Part shown: piece by piece, positions 42,389 through 51,224 of the stretch
Layout: each line of letters begins with the position of its first letter
How positions within the stretch are numbered: position 1 is the stretch's first letter
NCBI RefSeq assembly: GCF_018332695.1
Contig: NZ_BOQN01000143.1
Coordinates: 1 to 64,000, forward strand
Direction of reading: 5' to 3'
DNA: 64,000 nt
Source: Paractinoplanes toevensis
GTDB lineage: Bacteria; Actinomycetota; Actinomycetes; Mycobacteriales; Micromonosporaceae
Notes under the pieces: generated by a model
What the model was told of the DNA's origin: nothing
Databases searched by the model: none
The model's input: only the letters and a program-made list of their open reading frames with translations
Program-made: the position numbers and the translations under genes

Positions 42389-45156
42389 GCCACCGCTCCA
42401 TCCACCGCTGTCGGACTATCCGCCAGCAACTCGCGCAGGCGGGCCAGCATCTCCCGCCGGTCCGTGCAGCCCAGCCGTTGACGGATGCGAGCGATGTGGT
42501 GCTCGACCGTCTTGGCCGAGAGGTACAGCCGATCGGCGACCTGTTTATAGGTCATGCCCGCAAGCACCAGCGCGGCCACCTCCCGCTCCCGGTCGCTGAG
42601 CAGTTGCTCAGCCGGTTCCTTGGACTCGGCCGGCCCGGGCCGGCCCTGCAGGGTCCGGGCACAGTCGAGCAGCGCCGACATCGCCTTGCGGTCGGTCGTC
42701 CGGATCGCCGCCTGACCGGCCAGCCGCGCGCCGTCCCAGGCCAGCCCGAGCGCGGCCAGCCCGCGAGCGGCCACCTCGACCTGATCGGCATCGATCCGGT
42801 CGGTGAGAACAGCGAGCCAGCTCTGCGCCGCCGCGGCCAGCGCCGCCGGGTACGGCCCGGCGCCGCGCAGCCGATCGAGGGCGGCGGCATGCCGGTCGGC
42901 CTCGGCCCGATCCTCGGCCAGGATGGCCGCGTGCAGCCTGCTCCAGTGCAGCGGCGCACTCCACAGCGGCACGTCACCCAGCCGGTCCAGCAGCCGATCG
43001 GCGTCGGCCAGGTGAGCGGCGACCCGGTGACGCTCGCCCAGCCGGGCCGCGGCGACGGCCATCTCACCGAGCGGCAGCAGCATGAACAGGTCGACCGGCT
43101 GACCGATCAGCACCTGGCAGGCGTCCGGCCAGATGGCGCGCAGGTCGACCAGGTCGCTGTCCCGCCGGGCCAGGCCCACCCGCAGCGCGGCGGCGAAGAG
43201 CCGGTCGCGTCCACCCTGCGCGGCCGCCTCGGTGACCAGCCGGCCGGCCGACGCCAACTGCCCGCGCAGCATCCGGCTCCAGGCCTGCAACAGCCGGTGC
43301 CGCGGGGCGAGCAGCGGCCCGCCCAGCCCCGCGCGGACCGCACGCTCCAGCGTGGCCTCGGCGATGTCGAGGTCGGCACTGTGCAGGCCGACGAGCGCGG
43401 CCAGCGCCGCCGGACTGTCCGGCAGCAGCACTCCGGTGCCCACCGGCTCCAGCAGCGACGACGCCTGCACCAGCGTGGACAGCGCGGCCGCCGGCGCATC
43501 GGTGAGCGACTCCCGCACGCCGCGGGCCATCAGGGTGGCGGTGGCCTGCAGCAGCGTGGGCGGCCCGTCGTCGGGCGCGGTCTCGGCCGCACCGACCTGG
43601 CCGGTGCCGGCCAGAGCCGCGGCGCGGAAGCCCGCGCCGGGTCCGGACCCGGCCCAGCGCAGCAGGTCGGCGGCCCGGTCGAGCTGCCCACGATGGGCCA
43701 TGGCGACGGCGGCGACGTACGCCGCCTCGGCACGCTGGTCCGGCGAGCCGGTGGCCACCGTCCGATCAGCGAGCCGGGCGGCCTGATCCAGGTCACCGGT
43801 GAGCGCGGTAGCCAGCGCACGCCGCGCGACCGCCGGCCGCCCCGCACCCGCCGCCGCCGCGAACAGCCGCGCGGCGAGCGCCGGGTCGTCCCGCAGCGCT
43901 TCTTCAGCAGCAGCCTCGAACGCCGGCCCCAACCCGGCCACGGTGTCCCCACCAAGACCGAATTCGAACCGGCCACCGGCCGCCGTGTCGCCACCAAGAC
44001 TGAATTCGGACCGGGCGCCGGCCGCGGTGTCGCCGTCAAGGCCGTACGTGGGCCGGGCGCCGGCCGTCGTGTCGCCGCCAAGGCCGAACCCGGGCCGGGT
44101 ACCGGCCGTTGTGTCGCTGCCAAGGCCGAATTCGGACCGGGCGCCGGCCGCGGTGTCGCCGCCAAGGCCGTACGTGGGCCGGGCGCCGGCCGTCGTGTCG
44201 CCGCCGGGGACAGACGCGGATCTGCCGCCGGCGACCGAGCCGCCGTCCGGGACCGACACGGTGCCCGTCTCGACGACCGGGCCCGGGTTGGGCACCGGCG
44301 CGGCGGGGTCGGGGAACAGGTGCCGCACCAGCGGCAGCACCGGACCCCCGCGGGCCATCTGCAACTCGGTGAGGCGCTGCCGCACACTGACGCGCTGGGC
44401 GATCGGGCCGAGTGCGGCGATGGCGTACCGGGCCAGCGGGACCAGCGTGCCGTCGGCGGTGAGCAGGCCGGTCGCCTGGCCCGCCGCGACCAGGTCGCCG
44501 ACCTCGTGCGGGCCGCGGCCGAGCAGCGCCGCGGTCAGATCGAAGGAGCCGCCGGCCTCGACGGCCAGTAGCAGGGTGCGCAGCTCGGCGCCGAGGTCGT
44601 CGAGCTCCGGCGCGAACGGCGCCAGCGCGGCGGCCGGGATGCGGGCCGGCGGTTCCGCGCCGGTGAGGGTGGGCACCAGGCGGGACACGTATCGCGGAAC
44701 ACCGCGGGTGAGCGTGACGACGAACTCCGCGAGTGCGGGAGCCACGCCGCCGATCTGGCCGGGCAGCAGCGCGGGCAGCGTTACCGCCGGCCGGGCGCGG
44801 CCCAGCACCTCGGTCAGCCGGGCCAGCGCGGCCGGGCGGGGCCAGGGGCGGTAGGCCACGATCAACCGGGTGTCCGGCCGCTCGGCGACGGCGAGCAGCT
44901 CGGCCAGGCGGTGGTCGTCGAGGCGGTGCGCGTCGTCGACCAGCAGCACCGAGCCGGCCGGGCCGGCGCCGGGCCGCCAGGGCGTGCTGACCGGCACGCC
45001 GGCCTCGGCCCACACCTTGGCCAGCTCGCCGAGCAGGGCGGTCTTGCCGAAGCCACCCGGCGCGCAGACGGCGGCGCCGATCGGTGCGGTGGGATCGGCG
45101 CGGACATCGCGCAGCAGGTCGCCGGCGTCGGCGCCGATCGTCAACGGAAGGCTCAT
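42385..45156 (-). CDS. iniR: LuxR-type ATPase regulator (IniR-like)
   Basis: A 923-residue STAND/MalT-type regulator. Walker A is at ~32-40 (CAPGGFGKTAL), Walker B VLLVDDAHRLDD. Then come winged-helix and TPR-like regions, and a C-terminal LuxR helix-turn-helix (LSDREREVAALVLAGMTYKQ, YLSAKTVEHHIARI). Residues ~317-412 are a low-complexity insert of 14-residue tandem repeats. In mycobacteria, IniR, a MalT-type regulator, lies beside iniBAC and activates it; here the divergent iniB supports that role. It overlaps the Hsp70 gene (ATGA) and the 27-aa ORF (ATGA). Confidence 0.85.
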   Translation of the reverse strand: MSLPLTIGADAGDLLRDVRADPTAPIGAAVCAPGGFGKTALLGELAKVWAEAGVPVSTPWRPGAGPAGSVLLVDDAHRLDDHRLAELLAVAERPDTRLIVAYRPWPRPAALARLTEVLGRARPAVTLPALLPGQIGGVAPALAEFVVTLTRGVPRYVSRLVPTLTGAEPPARIPAAALAPFAPELDDLGAELRTLLLAVEAGGSFDLTAALLGRGPHEVGDLVAAGQATGLLTADGTLVPLARYAIAALGPIAQRVSVRQRLTELQMARGGPVLPLVRHLFPDPAAPVPNPGPVVETGTVSVPDGGSVAGGRSASVPGGDTTAGARPTYGLGGDTAAGARSEFGLGSDTTAGTRPGFGLGGDTTAGARPTYGLDGDTAAGARSEFSLGGDTAAGGRFEFGLGGDTVAGLGPAFEAAAEEALRDDPALAARLFAAAAGAGRPAVARRALATALTGDLDQAARLADRTVATGSPDQRAEAAYVAAVAMAHRGQLDRAADLLRWAGSGPGAGFRAAALAGTGQVGAAETAPDDGPPTLLQATATLMARGVRESLTDAPAAALSTLVQASSLLEPVGTGVLLPDSPAALAALVGLHSADLDIAEATLERAVRAGLGGPLLAPRHRLLQAWSRMLRGQLASAGRLVTEAAAQGGRDRLFAAALRVGLARRDSDLVDLRAIWPDACQVLIGQPVDLFMLLPLGEMAVAAARLGERHRVAAHLADADRLLDRLGDVPLWSAPLHWSRLHAAILAEDRAEADRHAAALDRLRGAGPYPAALAAAAQSWLAVLTDRIDADQVEVAARGLAALGLAWDGARLAGQAAIRTTDRKAMSALLDCARTLQGRPGPAESKEPAEQLLSDREREVAALVLAGMTYKQVADRLYLSAKTVEHHIARIRQRLGCTDRREMLARLRELLADSPTAVDGAVA
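43918..44205. repeat. 42-bp tandem repeats inside the iniR-like gene
   Basis: About seven in-frame copies of a 42-bp unit encode variants of GGDTAAGARSEFGL (others GGDTTAGARPTYGL, GSDTTAGTRPGFGL). Units 1 and 4 encode the same peptide except for the border residue. The insert lies between the regulatory and TPR-like regions and is probably a flexible linker that changes length by slippage. Confidence 0.8.
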
Positions 45157-46364
45157 CGGCGCGGCACCTGCGGTCCGGCAATGTCCAGCGACGGCCGCGG
45201 CGGCGGCAGACCGGGCCCGGCGACGACGTCGTCCGGCCCGGTCGTCACCGGCATCAGCGCGGCCGGCACCAGGGCGTCTTGCGTCTGACCGCCCGGCATC
45301 TCGCCGCCCGGCATCTGGCCGCCGGGCAATCGGCCGCCCAGTATCTGATCGCCGGGCGTCTGGCCGCCGGGCAACCGGCTGCCCAGTATCTGATCGCCGG
45401 GGATCCGGCCGCTCGGCGTCAGGTCGGCTGGCATTTGGGTGGCGAATGTCTGGCCGACCGGTGCCTGGGCGGCTGGCATTTGAGTGGGTGGCATCTGGGC
45501 TGGCTGCCGGGGTGGTGGCGCGAGGGCGGCGCGGCCGGTGGGCGGCACCTCGGACGGGGGCCGCAACGAGACCGCGGCGCCGCAGGCGATGGTGTGCCGG
45601 GGGTCGTCGTCTCGGATCACCGGTGCCGCGATCACCTCGGCCAGCGTCTCGGCCACGATCGGGCGGGTAGTGCCGCCGCCGGCCAGCAGCACCGCGGCCA
45701 GGTCATCGAGTGTCACGCCGGCGGCTCGCGCGGTGCGCCGGAACAGGTCGAGGATCGCCGCCATGGTCGCCCGGCACTCCGCCGGGCCGCCCTCGGCCAG
45801 ATCGTCGCCGCCGACCTCGCCGTCCTCGGTCGAGGTGAGCAGCTCGAGCCGGCCGGGCTCGCCCGGGATGACCAGCGACACCTCGGTGCCGAGCCCGCCG
45901 ATGCGGCAGACCGCGACCACCCGGCCCTCGGCGGTGTGCCGGCCGAGAGCGCGGTGCCGCTCCACTACGGCGCGGGCGCGGGTCACCAGCACCGCGTTGC
46001 TCATGTGGACGTCGTCGAGCGCGGACCGCAGCAGGCCCACCCGGCCGGGGCCCCAGGTCGTCGGATAGGCCAGGGCGATCCGGTCGGGACCCTCCTCCTC
46101 GCGCACCCACACCGCGTCAGCCGCGCCGCGAGCCTGCTCGACCAGCAGCGCCTGGGGCGTGACGAACAGGTCCTCGCTGTAGACCGGCACCTCGTCGCCG
46201 CATCGCCGGAACAGGCCGCTGACGGCGGGCAGCACGTCGGACGGCACCGGCTCGGGCGGACCCCAGCCGGCCAGATCGGAGGCGCGCCGGCACAGCGCGG
46301 TCCGGGCGGTGCCGGATCCGATGTCGACGCCCAGCAGGTACGGCACGTAGTTGCTCCTCACCAT
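45153..46364 (-). CDS. Hsp70/actin-fold protein in the ini locus
   Basis: A 403-residue protein with an Hsp70/DnaK-like nucleotide-binding domain: LLGVDIGSGTARTALC (phosphate 1), RIGGLGTEVSLVI (phosphate 2) and AAVLLAGGGTTRPIVAETLA (adenosine motif). No substrate-binding domain is recognisable; the C-terminal ~130 residues are Pro/Gly/Gln low-complexity repeats (GDQILGSRLPGGQTPGDQIL). It leads the minus-strand unit that includes iniR-like and cvn genes. The ATG at 46364 begins the actin-like fold; an earlier ATG at 46400 adds non-family residues. Confidence 0.82.
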   Translation of the reverse strand: MVRSNYVPYLLGVDIGSGTARTALCRRASDLAGWGPPEPVPSDVLPAVSGLFRRCGDEVPVYSEDLFVTPQALLVEQARGAADAVWVREEEGPDRIALAYPTTWGPGRVGLLRSALDDVHMSNAVLVTRARAVVERHRALGRHTAEGRVVAVCRIGGLGTEVSLVIPGEPGRLELLTSTEDGEVGGDDLAEGGPAECRATMAAILDLFRRTARAAGVTLDDLAAVLLAGGGTTRPIVAETLAEVIAAPVIRDDDPRHTIACGAAVSLRPPSEVPPTGRAALAPPPRQPAQMPPTQMPAAQAPVGQTFATQMPADLTPSGRIPGDQILGSRLPGGQTPGDQILGGRLPGGQMPGGEMPGGQTQDALVPAALMPVTTGPDDVVAGPGLPPPRPSLDIAGPQVPRR

Positions 46365-46422
46365 CGGACAGTCGCCGATGGGATGACGATTGGACCCCAT
46401 GTTCGTACCAGACCGGACATCG

Positions 46423-46527
46423 GGGGGTCTTCCCCCAAAATCATGCCGCTCGATCCCCTAAACCCCCAACGCCGGGGGCGCTTTCCCACCGATCCCCTAA
46501 TCCGCGATGGGGGAGCGTTCCCCCATC
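46423..46527. promoter_or_regulatory. Cluster of G/C-run palindromes upstream of iniB
   Basis: Three inverted repeats with similar arms: GGGGG-TCTT-CCCCC (46423-46436), CCCCC-AACGCC-GGGGG (46463-46478) and GATGGGGG-AGCGTT-CCCCCATC (46506-46527). CGATCCCCTAA also occurs twice directly (46451-46461, 46490-46500). They fill the divergent gap between the Hsp70 gene and iniB. I infer binding sites for the IniR-like protein or another stress regulator. Confidence 0.6.
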
Positions 46528-46617
46528 CGCCGCACCACCGCCGGCGCCTAGCGTCGTTCTCACGCCGGGCTACCCATCGCCTGGCGTGACCACAAATGCA
46601 GTCAGGAGACGCTGCTC

Positions 46618-47550
46618 ATGGATTCATCCCCCACGTTGCAGGACTTCGTCCTCAACCTGATCTACGACCCGAGTGCCCGGAGCGCGTTCGAGGTCGACCC
46701 GCACGGCAGCCTGCAGCAGGCCGGGCTCGGTGACGTTACCGCCGCCGACGTGCAGGACGTTCTTCCGCTCGTGCTCGACTTCGCCCCGCTCAGCGGTCTG
46801 ACCACCACCGACCCGGTCGCTCAGGTGGACAGTCTGACCATGGGTGTGGCCAACCTCGACATCGCCGGCGCGGCGGCGCACCTGCAGAGCATCACGGCGC
46901 AGCTCGGCGGCAACACGTCACACTTCACCGGCGACCTGAACGTCGCGGCGGCCGGTGCGGTGACGGTCTCGGTTGATCATCTGATCTCCGGCGCGCTGGA
47001 CAATGGTCTCGTCCTGCACGACGGCGGTCTCTTCGGCCACACGGGGCTCGGCGTGACCGGCGCGGGCGGCCTGGTCAGCGACGTGACCGGCGCGGCCGGG
47101 CTGACCGCCGACTACGACCCGGGCACCGGCCTGGACGCCGGCGCCGATGTCGACCTCCACGCGGGTGTGACCGCACCGGTGCAGCAGACCGTGACCGACG
47201 TGACCTACGGTGCGGACGGTCTCGTCTCGCACCTGACGCCCGGCCTGACCGGTTCGCTGGACGGCACCATCAGCGCCGTCACCGGCATCACCGGATCGAT
47301 CGGCGTCGGTGGCGCCCACGACCTTGACGTCTCGGGGGTGCACGGGGCAACCTCTTCGATCGTCGGCTCCGTCATCGGCTCCGACCCGGCGGGCGGCCTG
47401 CTGCCCGACGGCACCGGGGTGGCCGGGGTGGACAGCACGGTCAGCGGCATCGAGCACTCGGTCTCCGGCGTGGTCGGCGGCGTGACCGGCGCGGTCGAGC
47501 CCGACCACGGGCACGGCCTGCTCGGCGGACTGACCGGTCTGGATTTCTGA
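46618..47550 (+). CDS. iniB: IniB-like protein
   Basis: A 310-residue protein with an IniB N-terminal domain (TLQDFVLNLIYDPSARSAFE, AAGLGDVTAADVQDVLPLVLD within ~1-60) followed by a Gly/Val/Thr-rich, repeat-like region (VTGAGGLVSDVTGAAGLTAD; GVHGATSSIVGSVIGSDPAG) of low complexity. No signal peptide or helix is evident. In mycobacteria iniB is the first gene of an operon induced by cell-wall inhibitors; function unknown. Here it is followed by dynamin-like iniA and iniC, the same order. Confidence 0.85.
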   Translation: MDSSPTLQDFVLNLIYDPSARSAFEVDPHGSLQQAGLGDVTAADVQDVLPLVLDFAPLSGLTTTDPVAQVDSLTMGVANLDIAGAAAHLQSITAQLGGNTSHFTGDLNVAAAGAVTVSVDHLISGALDNGLVLHDGGLFGHTGLGVTGAGGLVSDVTGAAGLTADYDPGTGLDAGADVDLHAGVTAPVQQTVTDVTYGADGLVSHLTPGLTGSLDGTISAVTGITGSIGVGGAHDLDVSGVHGATSSIVGSVIGSDPAGGLLPDGTGVAGVDSTVSGIEHSVSGVVGGVTGAVEPDHGHGLLGGLTGLDF

Positions 47551-47690
47551 CCGGCCACTGACGACCGGCCACTGACGACCGTCCGCCCGCGGACGACCGG
47601 CCGCTGAGGACGAGCTGCTGAGGACGAGCTGCAGAGGACGAGCTGCAGAGGAGGGTCGGCCGCCGAGGACCGGTTGCCGAGGACGGGTCG
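47549..47690. repeat. Degenerate 14-bp tandem array between iniB and iniA
   Basis: Around ten units with 14-bp periodicity. Clear copies: GACCGGCCACTGAC twice (47549-47562, 47563-47576), TGAGGACGAGCTGC twice (47605-47618, 47619-47632), AGAGGACGAGCTGC (47633-47646), CCGAGGACCGGTTG and CCGAGGACGGGTCG (47663-47690). It begins at the iniB stop. As 14 is not a multiple of three it is non-coding. It may affect transcript stability or iniA expression. Confidence 0.75.
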
Positions 47691-47797
47691 ATCAGGTCGG
47701 TGTGGCCCTGCGTGTTGAGGACCGCGCCGAGGATGTAGAGGACTGCCAGGACGGCGCTGCCGGACCCGGCCGGACGGAAGGAACGGCGAGCGCCCCG

Positions 47798-49741
47798 ATG
47801 GAGAGTTGGGAAGCTGGACCCACGGCCTATGCGGGTCCAGCTTCCCCCGTCCGGCCGGGCCGGACGGAACTCGGTGCCCTCGCCACGTCCGGCGCTCCGG
47901 CGTCGCTGTGGCTGGACGTCCTCGATGCGACGATCCGGACCTGCCAGGAACACGGGCGGACCGACCTGGTGTCCTGGCTCTGGCAGCGCCGGGCGCAGCT
48001 GCTGCACCCGCATCTGCGGGTGCTTGTGGTCGGCGCCGCCAAACAGGGCAAGAGCCAGCTTATCAACGCCCTGATCAATGCCCCGGTCTGCGTTGTCGGC
48101 GAGGACCGGGGCACCATGGTTCCCACCGTGGTGCGGCACACCGCGGCGCCCACCGCCCAGCTCATCGTGCGGGCCGCGCCGGACACCGCGTGGACGCCCG
48201 ATGCCGCTCGGCAGGACAGCATTCCGCTGGCGCTGGATCGGCTGGCCGACGCGCTGGCCGAGACCGTGGCGATCCAGCCCGCCGCTACGGTCGGGCGGTT
48301 GCACGCCGACGTGGGTGTGCCCCGATCGTTGCTCGCGTCGGGCCTGCAGCTCATCGACACCCCGCCGCTGCCGGGGTTGCCCGCCGTCGCGCCCGCCGCG
48401 GTCGGGCGGTTGCGCGAGCTGGCCACGGACGGGCGGGCCGACCTGGTGCTGTTCGTCTGCGAGGCGGGCCGCGAGCTCAGCGACGCCGAGGTGGCCGTGC
48501 TGGCCGACCTGGGCCGGCTGTTCCCGAGCCTGGTGGTCGCCTACACCAAGACCGACTACGCGGCGCACTGGCGGCGTGACCTGGAGGCCAGCCGGATGCG
48601 GCTGGTGCAGGCGGGGGTGCCGGCCACGGTCCTTCCGCTCTCCGCCACGCTGCGGGTCCGCGCCGTGCAGACCGGCGACGCGGCGCTCAACGGCGAGTCC
48701 GGTTTCCCGGCGCTGATCAGCCTGCTCGAGGCGACCGTGGCGGCCAAGCCCGACCGGCTGGCCCGGGCCACCGTCGGCGTGCTCGGCCGCACCGTCACCG
48801 AGCGGCTCGCCGTGACGTTGCGCGACGACCTCGACGCGCAGCGCGCCGAGAGCGAGACGTCGCACGCCGTCAAGCGTCTGCACGAGACCCAGCGGCGCAT
48901 GGACGAGCTGCGCAAGTGTGCCACCCGCTGGCAGACCCGGCTGTCCGACGAGGTGGGCGACCTGATGTCGGACATCGAGCACGACCTGCGCGAGCGCACC
49001 CGCGCGGTGATCGCCCGGGCCGACGAGACGTTCACCGAGGCCGACCCGGTGCGGGTGTGGGACGAGTTCGAGCAGTGGCTGCGGGAGGCGCTGCTGGAGG
49101 TCGCGCAGACCAGCCTGGGCTGGCTCGGCGACCGCGCCGAATGGCTGGCCCGGGCGGTGGCCGCCGAGTTCCCGGCCGAGCTCGGCGACGTGCTGCCGAA
49201 CTGGGTGCCCGGCGTTCAGGGCGATGTGAGCGAGCGGGTCACCGAGCTCGAGTCGCCGCAGGTCGAGCGGTTCACGATGACCCAGAAACTGTTCACCGGA
49301 CTGCGCGGCTCCTACGGCGGTGTGCTGATGGTCGGCCTGGTCACCAGCCTCACCGGCATGTCGCTGATCAACCCGATCTCGCTGGGCGGCGGTGCCGTCT
49401 TCGGCGGCAAGAGCATTCGCGAGGAGGGCAAGTCGCTGCTCCGGCGCCGCCAGGCGGTGGCTCGCGCCACCGTGCGGCAACACGTCGACGAGATCTACGT
49501 GGGTCTGGCCAAGGACGCCAAGGATTCGGTACGCCGGATCCAGCGCGCCCTGCGTGACCATTTCACCGCCGTCACCGAGGATCTGCAGGAAGCGATCATC
49601 GAGTCGCTGCGCAGTGCCAAGGCCGACGCGGAGCGTGAGGCGTCGGTCCGCGAGGGCCGGGCTCGCCGTACCGAACAGGAGTTGATCCGTCTCGCCGGCC
49701 TGCAGAAGCAGGCCTTGGCGCTGATGGCGGGTCCGGGGTGA
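47798..49741 (+). CDS. iniA: Dynamin-like GTPase IniA
   Basis: A 647-residue bacterial dynamin-like protein. GTPase: P-loop GAAKQGKS at 79-86 (VVGAAKQGKSQLINALINAP), switch II-like LIDTPPLPG, and G4 YTKTDYA. Then long helical/coiled-coil segments (AKADAEREASVREGRARRTE near the end) and a hydrophobic paddle at ~515-535 (YGGVLMVGLVTSLTGMSLIN) that may insert into membrane. Mycobacterial IniA remodels membrane during cell-wall stress. The ATG at 47798 has only a distant AAGGAA. It overlaps iniC by GTGA, so the two are made together, perhaps as a heteromer. Confidence 0.9.
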   Translation: MESWEAGPTAYAGPASPVRPGRTELGALATSGAPASLWLDVLDATIRTCQEHGRTDLVSWLWQRRAQLLHPHLRVLVVGAAKQGKSQLINALINAPVCVVGEDRGTMVPTVVRHTAAPTAQLIVRAAPDTAWTPDAARQDSIPLALDRLADALAETVAIQPAATVGRLHADVGVPRSLLASGLQLIDTPPLPGLPAVAPAAVGRLRELATDGRADLVLFVCEAGRELSDAEVAVLADLGRLFPSLVVAYTKTDYAAHWRRDLEASRMRLVQAGVPATVLPLSATLRVRAVQTGDAALNGESGFPALISLLEATVAAKPDRLARATVGVLGRTVTERLAVTLRDDLDAQRAESETSHAVKRLHETQRRMDELRKCATRWQTRLSDEVGDLMSDIEHDLRERTRAVIARADETFTEADPVRVWDEFEQWLREALLEVAQTSLGWLGDRAEWLARAVAAEFPAELGDVLPNWVPGVQGDVSERVTELESPQVERFTMTQKLFTGLRGSYGGVLMVGLVTSLTGMSLINPISLGGGAVFGGKSIREEGKSLLRRRQAVARATVRQHVDEIYVGLAKDAKDSVRRIQRALRDHFTAVTEDLQEAIIESLRSAKADAEREASVREGRARRTEQELIRLAGLQKQALALMAGPG

Positions 49742-51147
49742 GCGGGGCCGGATTGGCCGAGCGGGCCGGTCGGCTGCTCGACGACGCGGCGCAGGTGTTC
49801 CGGGGGCACGAGCGGGCCGAGACGTGGCTGCGCCGGCACCGGGAGCGGCTGGTCGAGCCGTTGCGGCTGGCCGTTGCCGGGCCACCTGGATCGGGCAAAT
49901 CCACCCTGGTCAACGCCCTGATCGGGGAGGACGTGGCGCCGGTCGTGGTGGAGGGGGCGGGTGGCGCGCCGGTCTGGTTCCAGGACGGTCCCCGCCCGGT
50001 CGCTCACGTCTTTCCGCCCGACGCGCCGGCCTGGACCGCGCCGATGCGGCGGGCGAAGGAGGCGGGGCACGCCGTCGACTGGGCTCTGGGCGGGGTCTCG
50101 CGGGTGGTGGTGGACTGGCCGTGCCGGGCGCTGCGGCACACCCGCCTGCTCGACGCGGCCGGCGTCGAGGGGGACACCGAGGTGCCGGCCGACGCGTTGC
50201 TCTACGTCACCCGGCATCTCGGCGACGACCTGACCCCGCTGCAGGAGTCGCAGTCCGGCCGGGGTGCGGGCGCGTTCCCCGTACACGTCATGGTGGTTCT
50301 CTCCCGGGCCGATGAAACCGCCGGCGGCCGGCCGGACGCCATCCTCGGCGCCCGCCAGATCGCCCGCCGGCGCCGGCGGGAGCCGCGCGTCGCGGCCCTC
50401 TGCCAGGACGTTCTCGCGCTGTCCGGGCAACTGGCGCTGGCCGGGCGCGGCCTGCGGGAGGAGGAGTACGCGTCGGTCGCCGCGGTGGCTGCCCTGCCCA
50501 AGGCCGACGCGGACGCGCGCCTGCTGTCCACCGACCGCTTCACCGCCGCCGGTTTCGGAGTCGATGTGCCGGTGCAGCGCCGGGAGGCCCTGTTGCGGCG
50601 GTTCGGGATCGGCGGCCTGCGGCTGGCGGTCACCCTGGTGCGCAGCGGTGCGCGGAGCCGGGCCGAGCTCGGTGCTCAGCTGATGCGGCAGAGTGGACTG
50701 ACCGAGTTGCAGGCGTCGATCAGCGACCTGTTCACGGCGCGGCGCGACGCGCTCAAGGCGCGGACCGCGCTGATCGCCCTCGACCACCTGCTGCGGGCCG
50801 AGAGCCGACCGCAGGCCGCCCATCTGGTGGCCGAGCTCGACCGGCTGGTGGCCGGCGCGCACGAGTTCCGCGAGTTGCGGCTGCTGGCCGCGCTGCGCAC
50901 CGGCCGGGTCACGCTGCCGGCCGAGCTGGCGGTGGAGGCGCGGCGACTGGCCGGGGGCGAGGGCACCGCACACGCCGAACGGCTCGGCCTTCCGGCCGAG
51001 AGCCCGCCCGAGCAGTTGTGGCCGGTCGCCGAGGACGCCGCGGGCCGGTGGCACCAGCAGACCCGGGCGGCCACCACCGCGGGCGGCCGGCGGGCCGCCG
51101 AGGTCGTGCTGCGCAGCTGCACCGCGATCCTCGACGACCTGGGCTGA
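49738..51147 (+). CDS. iniC: Dynamin-like GTPase IniC
   Basis: A 469-residue dynamin-like protein paired with IniA. P-loop GPPGSGKS at 48-55 (LAVAGPPGSGKSTLVNALIG); G4-like VVLSRADETAGG; long helices afterwards. No membrane-paddle segment as clear as in IniA. It starts at GTG 49738 overlapping the iniA stop. The sigma factor gene follows after 77 bp, separately initiated. Confidence 0.88.
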   Translation: MSGAGLAERAGRLLDDAAQVFRGHERAETWLRRHRERLVEPLRLAVAGPPGSGKSTLVNALIGEDVAPVVVEGAGGAPVWFQDGPRPVAHVFPPDAPAWTAPMRRAKEAGHAVDWALGGVSRVVVDWPCRALRHTRLLDAAGVEGDTEVPADALLYVTRHLGDDLTPLQESQSGRGAGAFPVHVMVVLSRADETAGGRPDAILGARQIARRRRREPRVAALCQDVLALSGQLALAGRGLREEEYASVAAVAALPKADADARLLSTDRFTAAGFGVDVPVQRREALLRRFGIGGLRLAVTLVRSGARSRAELGAQLMRQSGLTELQASISDLFTARRDALKARTALIALDHLLRAESRPQAAHLVAELDRLVAGAHEFRELRLLAALRTGRVTLPAELAVEARRLAGGEGTAHAERLGLPAESPPEQLWPVAEDAAGRWHQQTRAATTAGGRRAAEVVLRSCTAILDDLG

Positions 51148-51224
51148 CCACGCGGCTCATTGATTGTTTTGATGGGCTCTCGTAACATCCCGAACACATT
51201 TTCAACGTTCACAAGGATCCTTGG

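Noticed and set aside
46389..46400. ATTGGACCCCAT, similar to the GntR operator, near the Hsp70 start
   Set aside because: Has two mismatches to the perfect palindrome, is not self-complementary at the centre, and adjoins unrelated genes.
47441..49885. 814-codon open frame antisense to iniA
   Set aside because: Low-complexity shadow; the plus strand has clear dynamin GTPase motifs and a coupled iniC.
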